This document shows, piece by piece, positions 6,837 to 16,006 of a stretch of DNA of 38,360 nucleotides; positions within the stretch are counted from its first letter, which is position 1; every line of letters begins with the position of its first letter. Source of the stretch: Alphaproteobacteria bacterium (GTDB lineage: Bacteria; Pseudomonadota; Alphaproteobacteria; UBA11136). Location of the stretch: the NCBI GenBank assembly GCA_016776635.1, contig JADHSZ010000027.1, positions 1-38,360 on the forward strand, given 5' to 3'. The position numbers were made by a program, and so were the translations under genes. The notes below the pieces were generated by a model that did not search any database, had not been told where the DNA came from, and worked only from the letters and a program-made list of their open reading frames with translations.

Positions 6837-9347
6837 TCAGGCGGCGTCATCGAGAACTTCGCGTACCATAAAAGCCAGTTCCCGTTTTCTGAATGGCTTT
6901 TTAATGAGCGGCAGCGTCGTCTCGTTATTGGCGGATTGCTCCACCTCCTCGGGGTTATAGCCGGTGGCCAGAAGGACTTTGAGGTGGGGGTGCAGGGCCA
7001 GGGCCTTTTTGGCCAGTTCCGTTCCTTGCATACCCCCCGGCATCACCACATCGCTGAGCAACAGGTCTATGTGTCGCTTCCCCTCGAGCAGCGCCAGGCC
7101 CGACGGCCCGTCTTCTGCTTCCAAAACCGTATAGCCTAGACTCTCCAGCATGGTGGTGCCGATCATCAGAACCACGGGGTCATCCTCCACACAAAGGACG
7201 GTTTCCGTGCCGATGGGAAGGTCTGGCGTCTCCCCGGCGGTTTTTGTGGCTGGCTTGCCCTTGGCTTGCGGCAGGTAAAGCCTCACCGTGGCGCCGTGGC
7301 CGGGCTCGCTCTCGATCTCGGCGGTGCCCCCGGCTTCCTTGGCAAAACCCAGGACCATGGAAAGGCCAAGCCCGGCACCCTCTCCCACCTCCTTGGTGGT
7401 GAAGAAGGGATCGAACGCGCGCGCGATCACCTCGGGAGCGATACCGCAGCCGCTGTCGCTGACTGATACGGTGACGTAATTACCGGGTGTCAGGTCGGGC
7501 AATGTGGCCAGGTCTTTTTCCGTCAGCTCTTTATTGGCGGTTTCGATGGTGATGGCGCCGACCCCGGCCATGGCGTCACGGGCATTGATAACCAGATTGA
7601 GCAGCGCCCCCTCGAATTCGCCACCGTCAATCATCACCGGCCACAGGTCAGGGCGGGTTTTGGTCTCAATGGTGATGGTCTTCACCAGGGCCTGATTAAA
7701 CATCCGGCAGGAATGGGGGATCAATTCGTTGAGGTCCGTCAGTTCGGGGCGGAGCGATCCCGTGCGTGAATAGGCCAACAGCTGTTGGGTCAGGCTCTTG
7801 CCCCGTAATGCGCCCTCCATGGCCATGGACAGTTTCTTAGCGACGCTCTCGTTACCCGTGATCTCGTCATCAATCAGTTCAAGATTGCCGAGAATGGCCA
7901 TCAACAGATTATTGAACTCATGGGCGACTCCGCCGGTGAGATTGCCCAGCGCCTCCATTTTCTGGGTCTGCTGGAGATGTTCCTCGGTCTTCTTGCGCTC
8001 GGAAATATCGTGCAGCATGACGGTGAGGATGATCTCGCCGCCGGAGTCCAGCTTGGTGATTGAGGCCTCGGCGGGAAACTCTTCTCCGTCCTTGCGCAGG
8101 CCGGAAATCTCTCCACGGCGATTCATGAGGAGACTGGCCTCGGGAGAAGAGATGAAGTGCTTGATATATTGGTGGTGAGTCTCCCGGAACCGTTCGGGAA
8201 TAAGAAGATCAAGGGGTTGGCCCAGCATGTCCCGGGACTCATAGCCGAAAATCTCTTCAGCGCCCCGATTGTAAATGCGGATGAGCCCCTTCTCGTCTAT
8301 GGAGATGATGGCCTCGCGCGCGAGTTCGAGAATGCCTGAAAACCGCTGTTCGCTTTTGCGCAGGGCTTTTTCCGCCCGCATGCGCTCGGCCAGTTCCCGG
8401 CGGGCTTCATGGGCTCGACGGAAGGCGAATACCGTGAGCGCGCCCACAAGCACGACCATGGTCGGGAACAACTCGACGGTGACGGAATGTGGCTCCCAGG
8501 CCAGTGAATGGTACAGGCTGTCCGAAAACCCGGTCATTGTGAACAGGACAAAACTGGCCATCGTCACCGATAAGATCACCCACATCTCGGCAAGTCCGGA
8601 AATCATCGCAAGCATCGCCATGGTAACGACGAACACAGCCGACAGACCGACAAGGGTCGCCATCGACGATGGGTTAACCGCGGCCGTTGGCGGGAAAAGC
8701 TCCGTCTGCGGAATAAAATAGGTCGCCGCCATGCCCGTGTAGTGCATAAGGGTAATCGCCAGTCCCATTATCCCGGCCAGGCCGAGCAGCGGCACCAGTT
8801 TTGCCGATGCTTCTTGGGCGAGGCTACGCGCCAGGAGCCACAGTGCAAGCGAGGCCAACGCGATGGCGATGAGGATCGAAAGCGCGAACAAGGCAGGATC
8901 GTAGCGGATGTCGGCCGCCAAACGTATCGACGCCATGCCCGTATAGTGCATCGCGCCGATGCCACCGCCCAGAATCAAGCCGCCGCTAAGCATGACGCGC
9001 GTCGTTGACCCCTGGGGGGGCGCCGTCACCATATGAAACGCCGCGCCACTGGCGAGTACGGCGAACAGCATTGACAGCGCCGTCAGCCCGATATCGAAAG
9101 TCGCTTTCGCACAGATGTCGACGGAGAGCATGGCGATAAAGTGCATGCTCCAAACACCGGCGCCGAGCGCAAACGCCGCCGTTACCAGCCACCCCAGACG
9201 AATCCTCGGGTCAACCGAGCCATGCACCTGTCTCACCAGCCGGAAGGCCGCAAACGACGCAAACGCGGCGACCAGATAGGAAGCCACCACCAGTTTCAGG
9301 TCGTAATTATAGGGGATCGCAATCGCAGTATCGTCGAGGATAAACAT
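6837..9347 (-). CDS. MHYT-PAS hybrid histidine kinase with C-terminal receiver
   Basis: Membrane sensor kinase of 836 residues. The N-terminal third (about 1-310) is an MHYT sensor domain of about seven helices with three motif copies: MHFIAM (68-73), MHYTGM (133-138) and MHYTGM (201-206). Such domains are proposed to bind a metal and sense O2, CO or NO. A coiled linker leads to a PAS domain (about 332-455). The kinase core has H476 in the H-box (GGVAHEFNNLL), N588 in the N-box, DSGCGI at 631 and GAGLGLS near 658. A receiver follows (about 715-834) with E721/D722/D723, D766, T795 and K817. No output domain is present, so it must phosphorylate a separate regulator. Its partner is not evident nearby. 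It lies between the pst operon and the chemoreceptor, all on the minus strand. Confidence 0.9.
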   Translation of the reverse strand: MFILDDTAIAIPYNYDLKLVVASYLVAAFASFAAFRLVRQVHGSVDPRIRLGWLVTAAFALGAGVWSMHFIAMLSVDICAKATFDIGLTALSMLFAVLASGAAFHMVTAPPQGSTTRVMLSGGLILGGGIGAMHYTGMASIRLAADIRYDPALFALSILIAIALASLALWLLARSLAQEASAKLVPLLGLAGIMGLAITLMHYTGMAATYFIPQTELFPPTAAVNPSSMATLVGLSAVFVVTMAMLAMISGLAEMWVILSVTMASFVLFTMTGFSDSLYHSLAWEPHSVTVELFPTMVVLVGALTVFAFRRAHEARRELAERMRAEKALRKSEQRFSGILELAREAIISIDEKGLIRIYNRGAEEIFGYESRDMLGQPLDLLIPERFRETHHQYIKHFISSPEASLLMNRRGEISGLRKDGEEFPAEASITKLDSGGEIILTVMLHDISERKKTEEHLQQTQKMEALGNLTGGVAHEFNNLLMAILGNLELIDDEITGNESVAKKLSMAMEGALRGKSLTQQLLAYSRTGSLRPELTDLNELIPHSCRMFNQALVKTITIETKTRPDLWPVMIDGGEFEGALLNLVINARDAMAGVGAITIETANKELTEKDLATLPDLTPGNYVTVSVSDSGCGIAPEVIARAFDPFFTTKEVGEGAGLGLSMVLGFAKEAGGTAEIESEPGHGATVRLYLPQAKGKPATKTAGETPDLPIGTETVLCVEDDPVVLMIGTTMLESLGYTVLEAEDGPSGLALLEGKRHIDLLLSDVVMPGGMQGTELAKKALALHPHLKVLLATGYNPEEVEQSANNETTLPLIKKPFRKRELAFMVREVLDDAA

Positions 9348-9451
9348 AGGCGCACACCAGAAAGGTTATCCACGGGCCGTGCTGAGACGAGTACCCTTGT
9401 ATGTAACCCTATAGGATTGAAGGAATGGTTAAGTGTGCGTTTCCGAAGAGC

Positions 9452-9467
9452 CACGGTTACAACCGTG
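9452..9467. promoter_or_regulatory. 16-bp palindrome upstream of the hybrid kinase gene
   Basis: CACGGTT-AC-AACCGTG is a perfect inverted repeat with 7-bp arms. It is the only strong symmetry in the 242-bp gap between the chemoreceptor stop (9590) and the kinase start (9347), about 105 bp before that start. It could be an operator for the kinase gene, or a weak hairpin after the chemoreceptor gene; no T run follows it. No other element was recognised in this gap. Confidence 0.4.
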
Positions 9468-9589
9468 ATGCCGAACGGAACGCTATATTTTAAGCCTCAA
9501 TGACAAACCCCGATTTTCCGTGCCAACGGCCGGATCACATAACCCAAGGCGGGGAGTGCGGTGGCCCGGGACGTTGCGGTGGGTTTGTC

Positions 9590-10789
9590 TTATCCGCCCG
9601 CCACCTGACGAATAAAGGTCTCCACGTCTTCGCTAAGTGTTTCCGCCTGCCGCGACAGGCCGGAAGAGGCGGTTTTGACCTCCTCCACGGAGGAACTGGA
9701 TTCTTTTGCTCCTTCCGCCACTTGACCGATGGTATCCGCAACCACGCGCACGCCGTCCACGGCTTGGTTGACGCTGCCGCTGATTTCCGTCACCGCGGTG
9801 CGTTGCTCCTCGATGGCTCCGCTGATGGCCACGGCGTTTTTCTCTATTTCCCGGATCGTCTCGCCGATTTCATGGATGGAGGTGACGGCATCACCGGTGA
9901 CGGAGCGGACGTTGCTGACCTGCTGGCCGATTTCATCGGTGGCCTTGGCGGTCTGGTTGGCCAGACTCTTAACCTCGTTGGCGACCACCGCGAAGCCCTT
10001 GCCGGCATCGCCGGCACGGGCCGCCTCGATGGTGGCGTTCAAGGCCAGCAGATTGGTTTGCGAAGCAATGTCATTGATCAGCTCCACCACCTCGCCGATG
10101 GTTTCAGCGGCGCTGGAGAGGGTCTGGATGGTTTCGTCGGCCTTGGAAACGCGGGTGACGGCGTCCTGGGCCATCTCCGCGGAATTTTGGATCTGGCCGG
10201 CCACCTCGCCGATGGAGGCCGAGAACTCTTCCGTCGCCGCGGCCACGCTCGATACGTTGTTCGACGCATTCTGTGCCGCGTCGGAAACCTTGGATGACTG
10301 GTCGCTGGTGCTGTTGGCGATGTCCGCTAGACTGTTGGAGGAAGCCTCCAACTCGGTGGAGGAAGAAGAAATGGTATGGACCACGTCCTTGATTTTCGCG
10401 CCCATGCTGTTGGCCATCTCCGAGAATTCCGTCGTTTTCCGTTCCATGGCGTCGAGGCCATTGTTGACGACCTCGGCCCGTGCCTTGAAACCACCCACCA
10501 TGCCGGTGAGTAGGATCTTGCGGAAATATTTCCCTTCCGCGGCGTATTCCAGGGCCGCCCCGGCTTCGCGCACGAAGGCCTCGGTGCGGTCGAGAAGCCG
10601 GTTGATGCCGTGCTGGAGGTCGGCCACGGCGCCGCTCTCGCCGATGTCCAGAATCCGCACGCCCAAATCGCCTCCGTTGACCTGTTCGAAGACATCCAGC
10701 GCCTTTTGAATTTCTTCATCGGCGCCACCGGCGGCGGCGCCGCTACCCAGCGTGGTGGGAATTTTAAAGAGAGAGGACAAATTGGTCAT
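9590..10789 (-). CDS. Soluble methyl-accepting chemotaxis protein
   Basis: Cytoplasmic chemoreceptor of 399 residues with no signal peptide and no membrane segment. The N-terminal 100 or so residues form a helical region without a recognised ligand domain. The rest is the long helical hairpin that binds CheW and CheA; the conserved tip is readable as [20 protein letters not shown] followed by [12 protein letters not shown]. Heptad-like helices flank it. The ATG at 10789 is chosen because the protein then begins [10 protein letters not shown]; the frame stays open further upstream but that part is only the shadow of the PAS gene. It overlaps the preceding PAS gene by 26 bp, so the two are translationally linked and probably act together: the PAS protein senses, this one signals. 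Confidence 0.9.
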   Translation of the reverse strand: MTNLSSLFKIPTTLGSGAAAGGADEEIQKALDVFEQVNGGDLGVRILDIGESGAVADLQHGINRLLDRTEAFVREAGAALEYAAEGKYFRKILLTGMVGGFKARAEVVNNGLDAMERKTTEFSEMANSMGAKIKDVVHTISSSSTELEASSNSLADIANSTSDQSSKVSDAAQNASNNVSSVAAATEEFSASIGEVAGQIQNSAEMAQDAVTRVSKADETIQTLSSAAETIGEVVELINDIASQTNLLALNATIEAARAGDAGKGFAVVANEVKSLANQTAKATDEIGQQVSNVRSVTGDAVTSIHEIGETIREIEKNAVAISGAIEEQRTAVTEISGSVNQAVDGVRVVADTIGQVAEGAKESSSSVEEVKTASSGLSRQAETLSEDVETFIRQVAGG

Positions 10790-11285
10790 AGGGCACTCCG
10801 TTCTCTTCGAGAAGATCGGTAAGAATTTTAATTGAGGCGTCGAGCCCGGCCTTGGGGTCGGAATGACGCCGCTCCTCCGCGCGAAGCTTTTCATAAAGCG
10901 GTTTGACTTTGGCAAGCGCCGATTCTTCCGGAACACGCCGGTTTGAATGGTATCCCGAGACATTGCCGCCGGCGTCAAAATCCGGAGTCACATGGGCGAG
11001 CACCCAATAGTGATCACCCCCCTTGGTGCGGTTGATCACATAGGCGAAAATTTCCTTGCCCGCCTGAACGGTGTTCCACAGAAGTTTAAAGACGGCACGC
11101 GGCATTTCAGGATGACGGATAAGGCTGTGGGGCGCCCCCATTACCTCGTTCTCGGTATAATCGGCTATTTCCAGGAAAGTATCATTGGCATAGGTGATCT
11201 TTCCCTTGAGGTCGGTCTTGCTGACGATGATGTCATCCTTGTCGAAGCTGCGCTCCACACCCGTTAAAGGAATATCCTCGGACAC
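10764..11285 (-). CDS. Stand-alone Aer-type PAS protein
   Basis: Small soluble protein of 173 residues dominated by one PAS domain (about residues 15-125). The pattern [43 protein letters not shown] matches the FAD-binding PAS of the aerotaxis receptor Aer, which senses redox state. Unlike Aer, the signalling domain is not fused; it is encoded by the next gene, which overlaps by 26 bp. The GTG at 11285 is chosen because a strong ribosome site, GGGGAGGG (11299-11292), lies 6 bp upstream. A TTG further upstream (11312) has no ribosome site. FAD binding is inferred from family resemblance. Confidence 0.85.
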   Translation of the reverse strand: MSEDIPLTGVERSFDKDDIIVSKTDLKGKITYANDTFLEIADYTENEVMGAPHSLIRHPEMPRAVFKLLWNTVQAGKEIFAYVINRTKGGDHYWVLAHVTPDFDAGGNVSGYHSNRRVPEESALAKVKPLYEKLRAEERRHSDPKAGLDASIKILTDLLEENGVPYDQFVLSL

Positions 11286-11463
11286 GGCCAACCCTCCCCA
11301 AAAGAAACCCAAAACAAACTAGAGCCGCTCTAAAAAACGGCTGGATTGATCCTAAGTAACCTCTATTTGGTTAATAAAACAATAAAAAAATAAGGGTATT
11401 AAGACTCTCTATATTGTGGACCAATAAATACGACAGTATGCCGCATCGCGTGGCGCCATCGGA

Positions 11464-11505
11464 GAAACACCCCCCCCACGCCGGGGCGCGACGGGGAGGT
11501 GTTTC
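11464..11505 (-). terminator. Terminator-like hairpin after phoR
   Basis: GAAACAC (11464-11470) pairs with GTGTTTC (11499-11505), extended by C-rich and G-rich inner arms, giving a long GC-rich stem. On the minus strand it follows the phoR stop by 33 bp and is trailed by TTTCTCC rather than a clean T run. It separates phoR from the PAS/chemoreceptor pair. The AT-rich stretch 11340-11440 just beyond it probably holds the promoter of that pair, but no hexamers are convincing. Confidence 0.5.
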
Positions 11506-11538
11506 GGCCTTATGGAGGCGGAAAGGAAGGGGCCGGGA

Positions 11539-12927
11539 CTAGTCCGGAGCGTCAGGCAAGAAAACGGTAAATTTGCTGCCTTTTCCGGGCGTGCTGGTAA
11601 TGGCCAGATCGCCCTGGTGACGGGTCACGATATGCTTGACGATGGCCAGGCCGAGCCCGGTACCGCCCAGTTCCCGCGACCGTGCGGCATCGGTGCGGTA
11701 GAAACGCTCGGTCAGGCGCGGCATCTGTTCGGGAGCGATGCCGACGCCGTGGTCGATGACGCTGATAGCGAGATGATCCCGGCCGTTATGCTTCTCGGGC
11801 CGCGCCACAACTTCGATGGTGGACCCGTCGCCGCCGTATTTGACGGCATTATCCATGAGGTTGAGAAAGACCTGGGTCAACTGGTCGCTTTCCCCCACCA
11901 CGCAAGGCTTGTCGGGCAGGTCAATCTCGAGGGTCTGTTTTCTGGCTTCCACGGCCGGGGCCAGCATGTCGGCGATGCCATGGAGGATGTGATCCAACTC
12001 CACGGTCTTGGTGGGCGCCATGTGTTCCTGAAGTTCGATGCGTGACAGAGTCAACAGGTCGTCCACCAGCCGGCCCATGCGATCGGCCTGTTCCGCCATG
12101 GTGGCGAGGAACTTTTCCTGGGCTTCTTCGTCATCGCGGGCGGGGCCGCGCATGGTCTCGATATAGCCCGACAGCATGGCCAGAGGCGTTTTCAACTCGT
12201 GGCTGGCATTGGCGATAAAGTCGGTCTGTAATTGTTTAGTGCGTTTCTCCGCGCTCTGGTCATAGAGCGTAAGAATGGCCACGGTGCCATCGCTGGCGGG
12301 CTCGGGAAGGGGCTCGATCCAGGCCCGGAAAGAGCGCGCGATGGGCACCGGCAGGGAAAACTCCACGGCCTTTCCCTTTCCGCCTTCGCGCCCCGAAGGC
12401 CCCGCCAGAACGGTGTCCACTGTCTCCAGTACATCGGGATTCCGCAACATGGTGGCCAGATTTCGGCCCTCGGGCAGGCTTCCGAAAAGACTGTGCGCGG
12501 CGCGGTTGGAACGCAGGATCTGGCGTTCGGCCGTGAGCATGAAAAGTGGATCGGGAAGACGGTCGAGAATGGTTTTCAGAACCTTCACCGATTCGGTCAG
12601 CTCCTTATGGTCGCTGTTCCACATGCGGTCGAGTCGGGCAATGGCGGCCTCCAGCCCCACCGCGGCGGAGGGAAAAGTCAGGGCCGGGGGATCCTGATGA
12701 CCGCGCCACGACACTTCGCCGCCATAGTCTCGCAGGGCCAGCAGATCGGCCAGATGGGGCCGCACGATACCGCCCAGCGCCAGGGCCAGAACGATGGCGG
12801 CAAACCAGGCCGGGCCGCTTTCCAGGGCGCCGAGACTGACGAACAGAAGGAGCAGAATCACCACCGGCGCCATCAACACGGTGACGACGGACGACAAAAG
12901 CGCGAAGGGCACCTTTGGCCGGGTCAT
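11539..12927 (-). CDS. phoR: Phosphate regulon sensor kinase PhoR
   Basis: Membrane histidine kinase of 462 residues with two N-terminal helices (about 8-34 and 38-56), almost no periplasmic loop, a PAS domain (about 110-225) and a kinase core. H243 sits in ASHELKTPLAML; N360 in LMDNAVKYGG; D392 in DHGVGI; GGTGLGLAIV begins at 421. This layout, with a short membrane anchor and no large sensor domain, is typical of PhoR, which reads phosphate status through PstSCAB/PhoU and phosphorylates PhoB. It follows maeB by 12 bp. In many alphaproteobacteria phoR directly precedes pstS; here a sensory block of about 5 kb lies between. Assignment as PhoR rather than another PAS kinase rests on architecture and location. 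Confidence 0.88.
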   Translation of the reverse strand: MTRPKVPFALLSSVVTVLMAPVVILLLLFVSLGALESGPAWFAAIVLALALGGIVRPHLADLLALRDYGGEVSWRGHQDPPALTFPSAAVGLEAAIARLDRMWNSDHKELTESVKVLKTILDRLPDPLFMLTAERQILRSNRAAHSLFGSLPEGRNLATMLRNPDVLETVDTVLAGPSGREGGKGKAVEFSLPVPIARSFRAWIEPLPEPASDGTVAILTLYDQSAEKRTKQLQTDFIANASHELKTPLAMLSGYIETMRGPARDDEEAQEKFLATMAEQADRMGRLVDDLLTLSRIELQEHMAPTKTVELDHILHGIADMLAPAVEARKQTLEIDLPDKPCVVGESDQLTQVFLNLMDNAVKYGGDGSTIEVVARPEKHNGRDHLAISVIDHGVGIAPEQMPRLTERFYRTDAARSRELGGTGLGLAIVKHIVTRHQGDLAITSTPGKGSKFTVFLPDAPD

Positions 12928-12939
12928 GGTCCGGAGGCT

Positions 12940-15228
12940 TTAGCGCACCGCATGATAGGAAGCCAGCGCCGCAAGATTGACGATATCGGATGCGGTGGCG
13001 TTCATGAGGGCAATCTGGGCCGGTTTGGAAAGACCAATGAGAAGCGGGCCGATGATATGGCCCCCACCAAGCATCAGCAACAGCTTGGAGGAGATGTTGG
13101 CGGCATTGAGGTTGGGCATGACCAGAACGTTTGCCGGCCCGGTCAGGCGGCAGAAAGGATAGGCTTGGCGCATCAACTCCATATCCAGGGCCACATCCGC
13201 CGACATCTCGCCGTCATACTCGAAATCCACTTTTCTCTGGTCAAGCACGGCGATGGCCTGGCGCAGGCGTTCGGTACCCTGGCTCGGCGGGTTGCCGAAG
13301 TTGGAATAGGACACCAGGGCCACCCTTGGCTCGTGACCGAACAACCGGGCCTCTTCCGCCGCCTGTTCGGCGATATCGGCCAGCTCTTCAGGCAATGGCG
13401 TGCCACGGATGGCGGAATCGGCGATAAAGATATTGTGGTTATGGGCCAGCAACAGGGAAAGTCCGAGAACCCGTTTGCCGGGCTCGGGATCGATGACGCG
13501 GGTAATCTCGTTATAGGTGGTGGAGAAATTACGAGTGAGGCCCGAAACCATGGCGTCGGCATCGCCCTGGGCCACCATACAGGCGGCGAACACATTGCGT
13601 TCCTGGTTCACCATGCGCCGGCAGTCGCGTTCCAGAACGCCCTGGCGTTGCAGGCGGGCATAGAGAAAATCGAGATATTTGTCTGTGTCGCGGCTGAGCT
13701 TGGCGTTGGTGATCTCGATCCCGTTTTTGTTTTTCATGCCCATGCGCTTCATGGTTTCGGCGATCAGTTTCTCGCGGCCAAGAAGGATAGGCGTGCCATA
13801 ACCGGCATCGGCGAAGGCGGCTGCCGCGCGGATCATTTTCTCCTCTTCACCCTCGGCGAAAATAACGCGGCGATTGGCGCGGCTGACTTCATCAAAAATG
13901 GCATGCAGGGTCGCCGAGGTGCGGTCGAGGCGGGCCTGTAGCTCGGCCCGGTAGGCTTCCATGTCGGCGATGGGTTTGCGCGCCACCCGCGACTTGATCG
14001 CCGCCTCGGCCACGGCCATGGGCACGGCGGTCACCAGCCGCGGGTCGAAGGGCGAGGGAATGATGTAATCGGGGCCGTAACACAGATGCTTGCCCGTGGT
14101 GGCGGTGGACACCTCGTCGGGGACGTGTTCACGGGCGAGACGGGCAAGGGCGTGTACCGCGGCGATTTTCATCTCGTCGTTGATGGTGCTGGCCTGAACG
14201 TCCAGCGCCCCGCGGAAGATATAGGGAAACCCCAGAACATTGTTGACCTGGTTGGGATAGTCGGAACGGCCGGTGGCGATAATGGCGTCGGGGCACGCGG
14301 CCTTGGCTTTTTCCGGCTTGATTTCCGGGTCGGGGTTGGCCATGGCGAAAATGATGGGTTTTGCCGCCATGGACTTTACCATTTTCGAATTCAGGGCATC
14401 CTTCACCGAAAGGCCGAGAAAAACGTCGGCGCCTTTCATGGCATCGGCCAGGCTGCGCGCGTCCGTGTCCACGGCATGGGCCGATTTCCACTGGTTCATG
14501 CCTTCCTCGCGGCCTTGGTAGATCACGCCCTTGCTGTCGCAGAGCACGGCGTTGCCATGGGGCAGCCCCATGGCCTTGATGAGCTCGATACAGGCGATGG
14601 CCGCCGAGCCCGCGCCATTGACCACGACCCGGGTGTTTTTAAGTTTGCGCCCGGTGAGGTCGAGCGCGTTGAGGAACCCGGCGGCGGTGATGATGGCGGT
14701 GCCGTGCTGGTCGTCGTGAAAGACGGGAATGTCCATGACCTCGCGCAGGCGCTGTTCGATGATGAAACATTCCGGCGCCTTGATGTCCTCGAGATTGATG
14801 CCGCCGAAGCTGGGGCCGAGATAGCGCACACAGTTGATGAAGGCATCCACGTCTTCGGTATCGACCTCAAGATCAATGGCGTCGATATCGGCGAAGCGTT
14901 TGAACAGCACCGCCTTACCTTCCATCACCGGCTTCGCGGCCAGGGCGCCGAGATTGCCTAGTCCCAGAACCGCCGTGCCGTTGGAGATCACCGCCACCAT
15001 ATTGCCCCTGGCCGTGTAGTCCTGGGCGCATGCGGGATCCTTGGCGATGCGCAGACAGGGCGCGGCGACGCCGGGCGAATAGGCGAGCGACAGGTCACGC
15101 TGGGTGGTCAGTGCCTTGGTGGGGGTGATCTCCAGCTTGCCGGGACGCCCCGTGGCGTGAAAACGCAGCGCGTCTTCGTCACTCACATGGATGGTGGAAG
15201 AAGTACGTATGGTGGGCTTTTTGCTCAT
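12940..15228 (-). CDS. maeB: NADP-dependent malic enzyme with phosphotransacetylase-like C-terminus (MaeB type)
   Basis: Two-domain enzyme of 762 residues, the standard MaeB length. The first part (about 1-430) oxidatively decarboxylates malate to pyruvate and CO2 with NADP, showing [11 protein letters not shown], the metal/substrate motif HDDQHGTAI and a Rossmann GAGSAAIA. The second part (about 430-762) resembles phosphate acetyltransferase and in this family is regulatory rather than catalytic, responding to acetyl-CoA. The ATG at 15228 is chosen because the protein then begins [11 protein letters not shown]; the frame runs further upstream but that section has no homology signal and overlaps the preceding gene. 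phoR follows by 12 bp, so the two may be cotranscribed. Confidence 0.94.
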   Translation of the reverse strand: MSKKPTIRTSSTIHVSDEDALRFHATGRPGKLEITPTKALTTQRDLSLAYSPGVAAPCLRIAKDPACAQDYTARGNMVAVISNGTAVLGLGNLGALAAKPVMEGKAVLFKRFADIDAIDLEVDTEDVDAFINCVRYLGPSFGGINLEDIKAPECFIIEQRLREVMDIPVFHDDQHGTAIITAAGFLNALDLTGRKLKNTRVVVNGAGSAAIACIELIKAMGLPHGNAVLCDSKGVIYQGREEGMNQWKSAHAVDTDARSLADAMKGADVFLGLSVKDALNSKMVKSMAAKPIIFAMANPDPEIKPEKAKAACPDAIIATGRSDYPNQVNNVLGFPYIFRGALDVQASTINDEMKIAAVHALARLAREHVPDEVSTATTGKHLCYGPDYIIPSPFDPRLVTAVPMAVAEAAIKSRVARKPIADMEAYRAELQARLDRTSATLHAIFDEVSRANRRVIFAEGEEEKMIRAAAAFADAGYGTPILLGREKLIAETMKRMGMKNKNGIEITNAKLSRDTDKYLDFLYARLQRQGVLERDCRRMVNQERNVFAACMVAQGDADAMVSGLTRNFSTTYNEITRVIDPEPGKRVLGLSLLLAHNHNIFIADSAIRGTPLPEELADIAEQAAEEARLFGHEPRVALVSYSNFGNPPSQGTERLRQAIAVLDQRKVDFEYDGEMSADVALDMELMRQAYPFCRLTGPANVLVMPNLNAANISSKLLLMLGGGHIIGPLLIGLSKPAQIALMNATASDIVNLAALASYHAVR

Positions 15229-15262
15229 TATTTTATGTGACCTTGAGATTTGGGGCGGATGC

Positions 15263-15835
15263 TCAGGACTCCGGTGAGGACTCCGATGCGGTGGTATCGC
15301 GCTGGTTGATATGGGCGTTGTCACCGCCGTGGCTGGTGAGGATGTCGAGCGCCTGTGCTTCGCGCGCCGCATCGTCCACCCGTACCCAGAGAATGACCGC
15401 CCCAGCTTCCAGGGCGCGGGTGAAGTTCTCCACATGGGGGGCCGAGGTGGTTTCGTCCAGCAGTTCCTTCATGGCCAGCCCGCCGATACCGGCCGCCACC
15501 AAGGCGGTGAGGACGGCGGCCATGGGGCCGGCGGCGAGCATGATCAGCCCGGCGGCGGCAAGGGGGCCTAAATATTTAAGATCGCTGCCAAGGGCTGTTT
15601 TCATGTCCTCGAAGAGCCCGCCCTGGTGACGGGCGGCCTCAATGGACTCATGGGAACTTAGGATCGAAAGATCACTGGGCGGGAACCGCGCCTCAAGCAG
15701 GGCGTCAATGGCGCCCTGGAGTTTGTGGCGGTCGTCAAACAGGGCCACGGCCTCGCGGGCTTCGCCGGTATTGGTGGCGGCATTATCGGAATCTCTGTTG
15801 TCAGAATCTCTGGGGGCGGTGCCGGTCACGAGCAC
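15263..15835 (-). CDS. Small membrane protein, general-stress (YflT-like) type, function unknown
   Basis: Protein of 190 residues. The front part (about 28-60: ALFDDRHKLQGAIDALLEARF) resembles the domain found in heat/general-stress proteins of the YflT type. The middle (about 92-123) is a glycine- and alanine-rich double hydrophobic segment, like a glycine-zipper. The end (about 135-170) has an ALEAGAVILWVRVDD stretch and a domain resembling the ferredoxin-like end of the same family. The start is a GTG at 15835 or 15829 behind AAAGGA. It lies 34 bp before maeB on the same strand and may lead that operon. I cannot assign a role beyond a probable link to stress. Confidence 0.7.
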   Translation of the reverse strand: MLVTGTAPRDSDNRDSDNAATNTGEAREAVALFDDRHKLQGAIDALLEARFPPSDLSILSSHESIEAARHQGGLFEDMKTALGSDLKYLGPLAAAGLIMLAAGPMAAVLTALVAAGIGGLAMKELLDETTSAPHVENFTRALEAGAVILWVRVDDAAREAQALDILTSHGGDNAHINQRDTTASESSPES

Positions 15836-16006
15836 AATTCCTTTATGTTAGAAAGCGTGGGCGAAAGGGGCGTGTAGGCCATGTTGCCGTATGCGGGAAG
15901 GGAATCCTAGTCTTGTTCGTAGCCTTGGGCTTTTCCCCATGCTAATTTCCGGTGCCTTCATTGCATTGCCTAGCTTTTCCCGCCCCGTCCGCCAGCGAAC
16001 CGGCTC

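Noticed and set aside
10790..10978. Longer chemoreceptor starting upstream at 10978
   Set aside because: The added 63 residues are the out-of-frame reading of the PAS gene and lack chemoreceptor or membrane features.
15229..15435. Upstream extension of maeB
   Set aside because: The extra 69 codons overlap the small stress-type gene in another frame and have no family similarity; [10 protein letters not shown] is a normal MaeB start.
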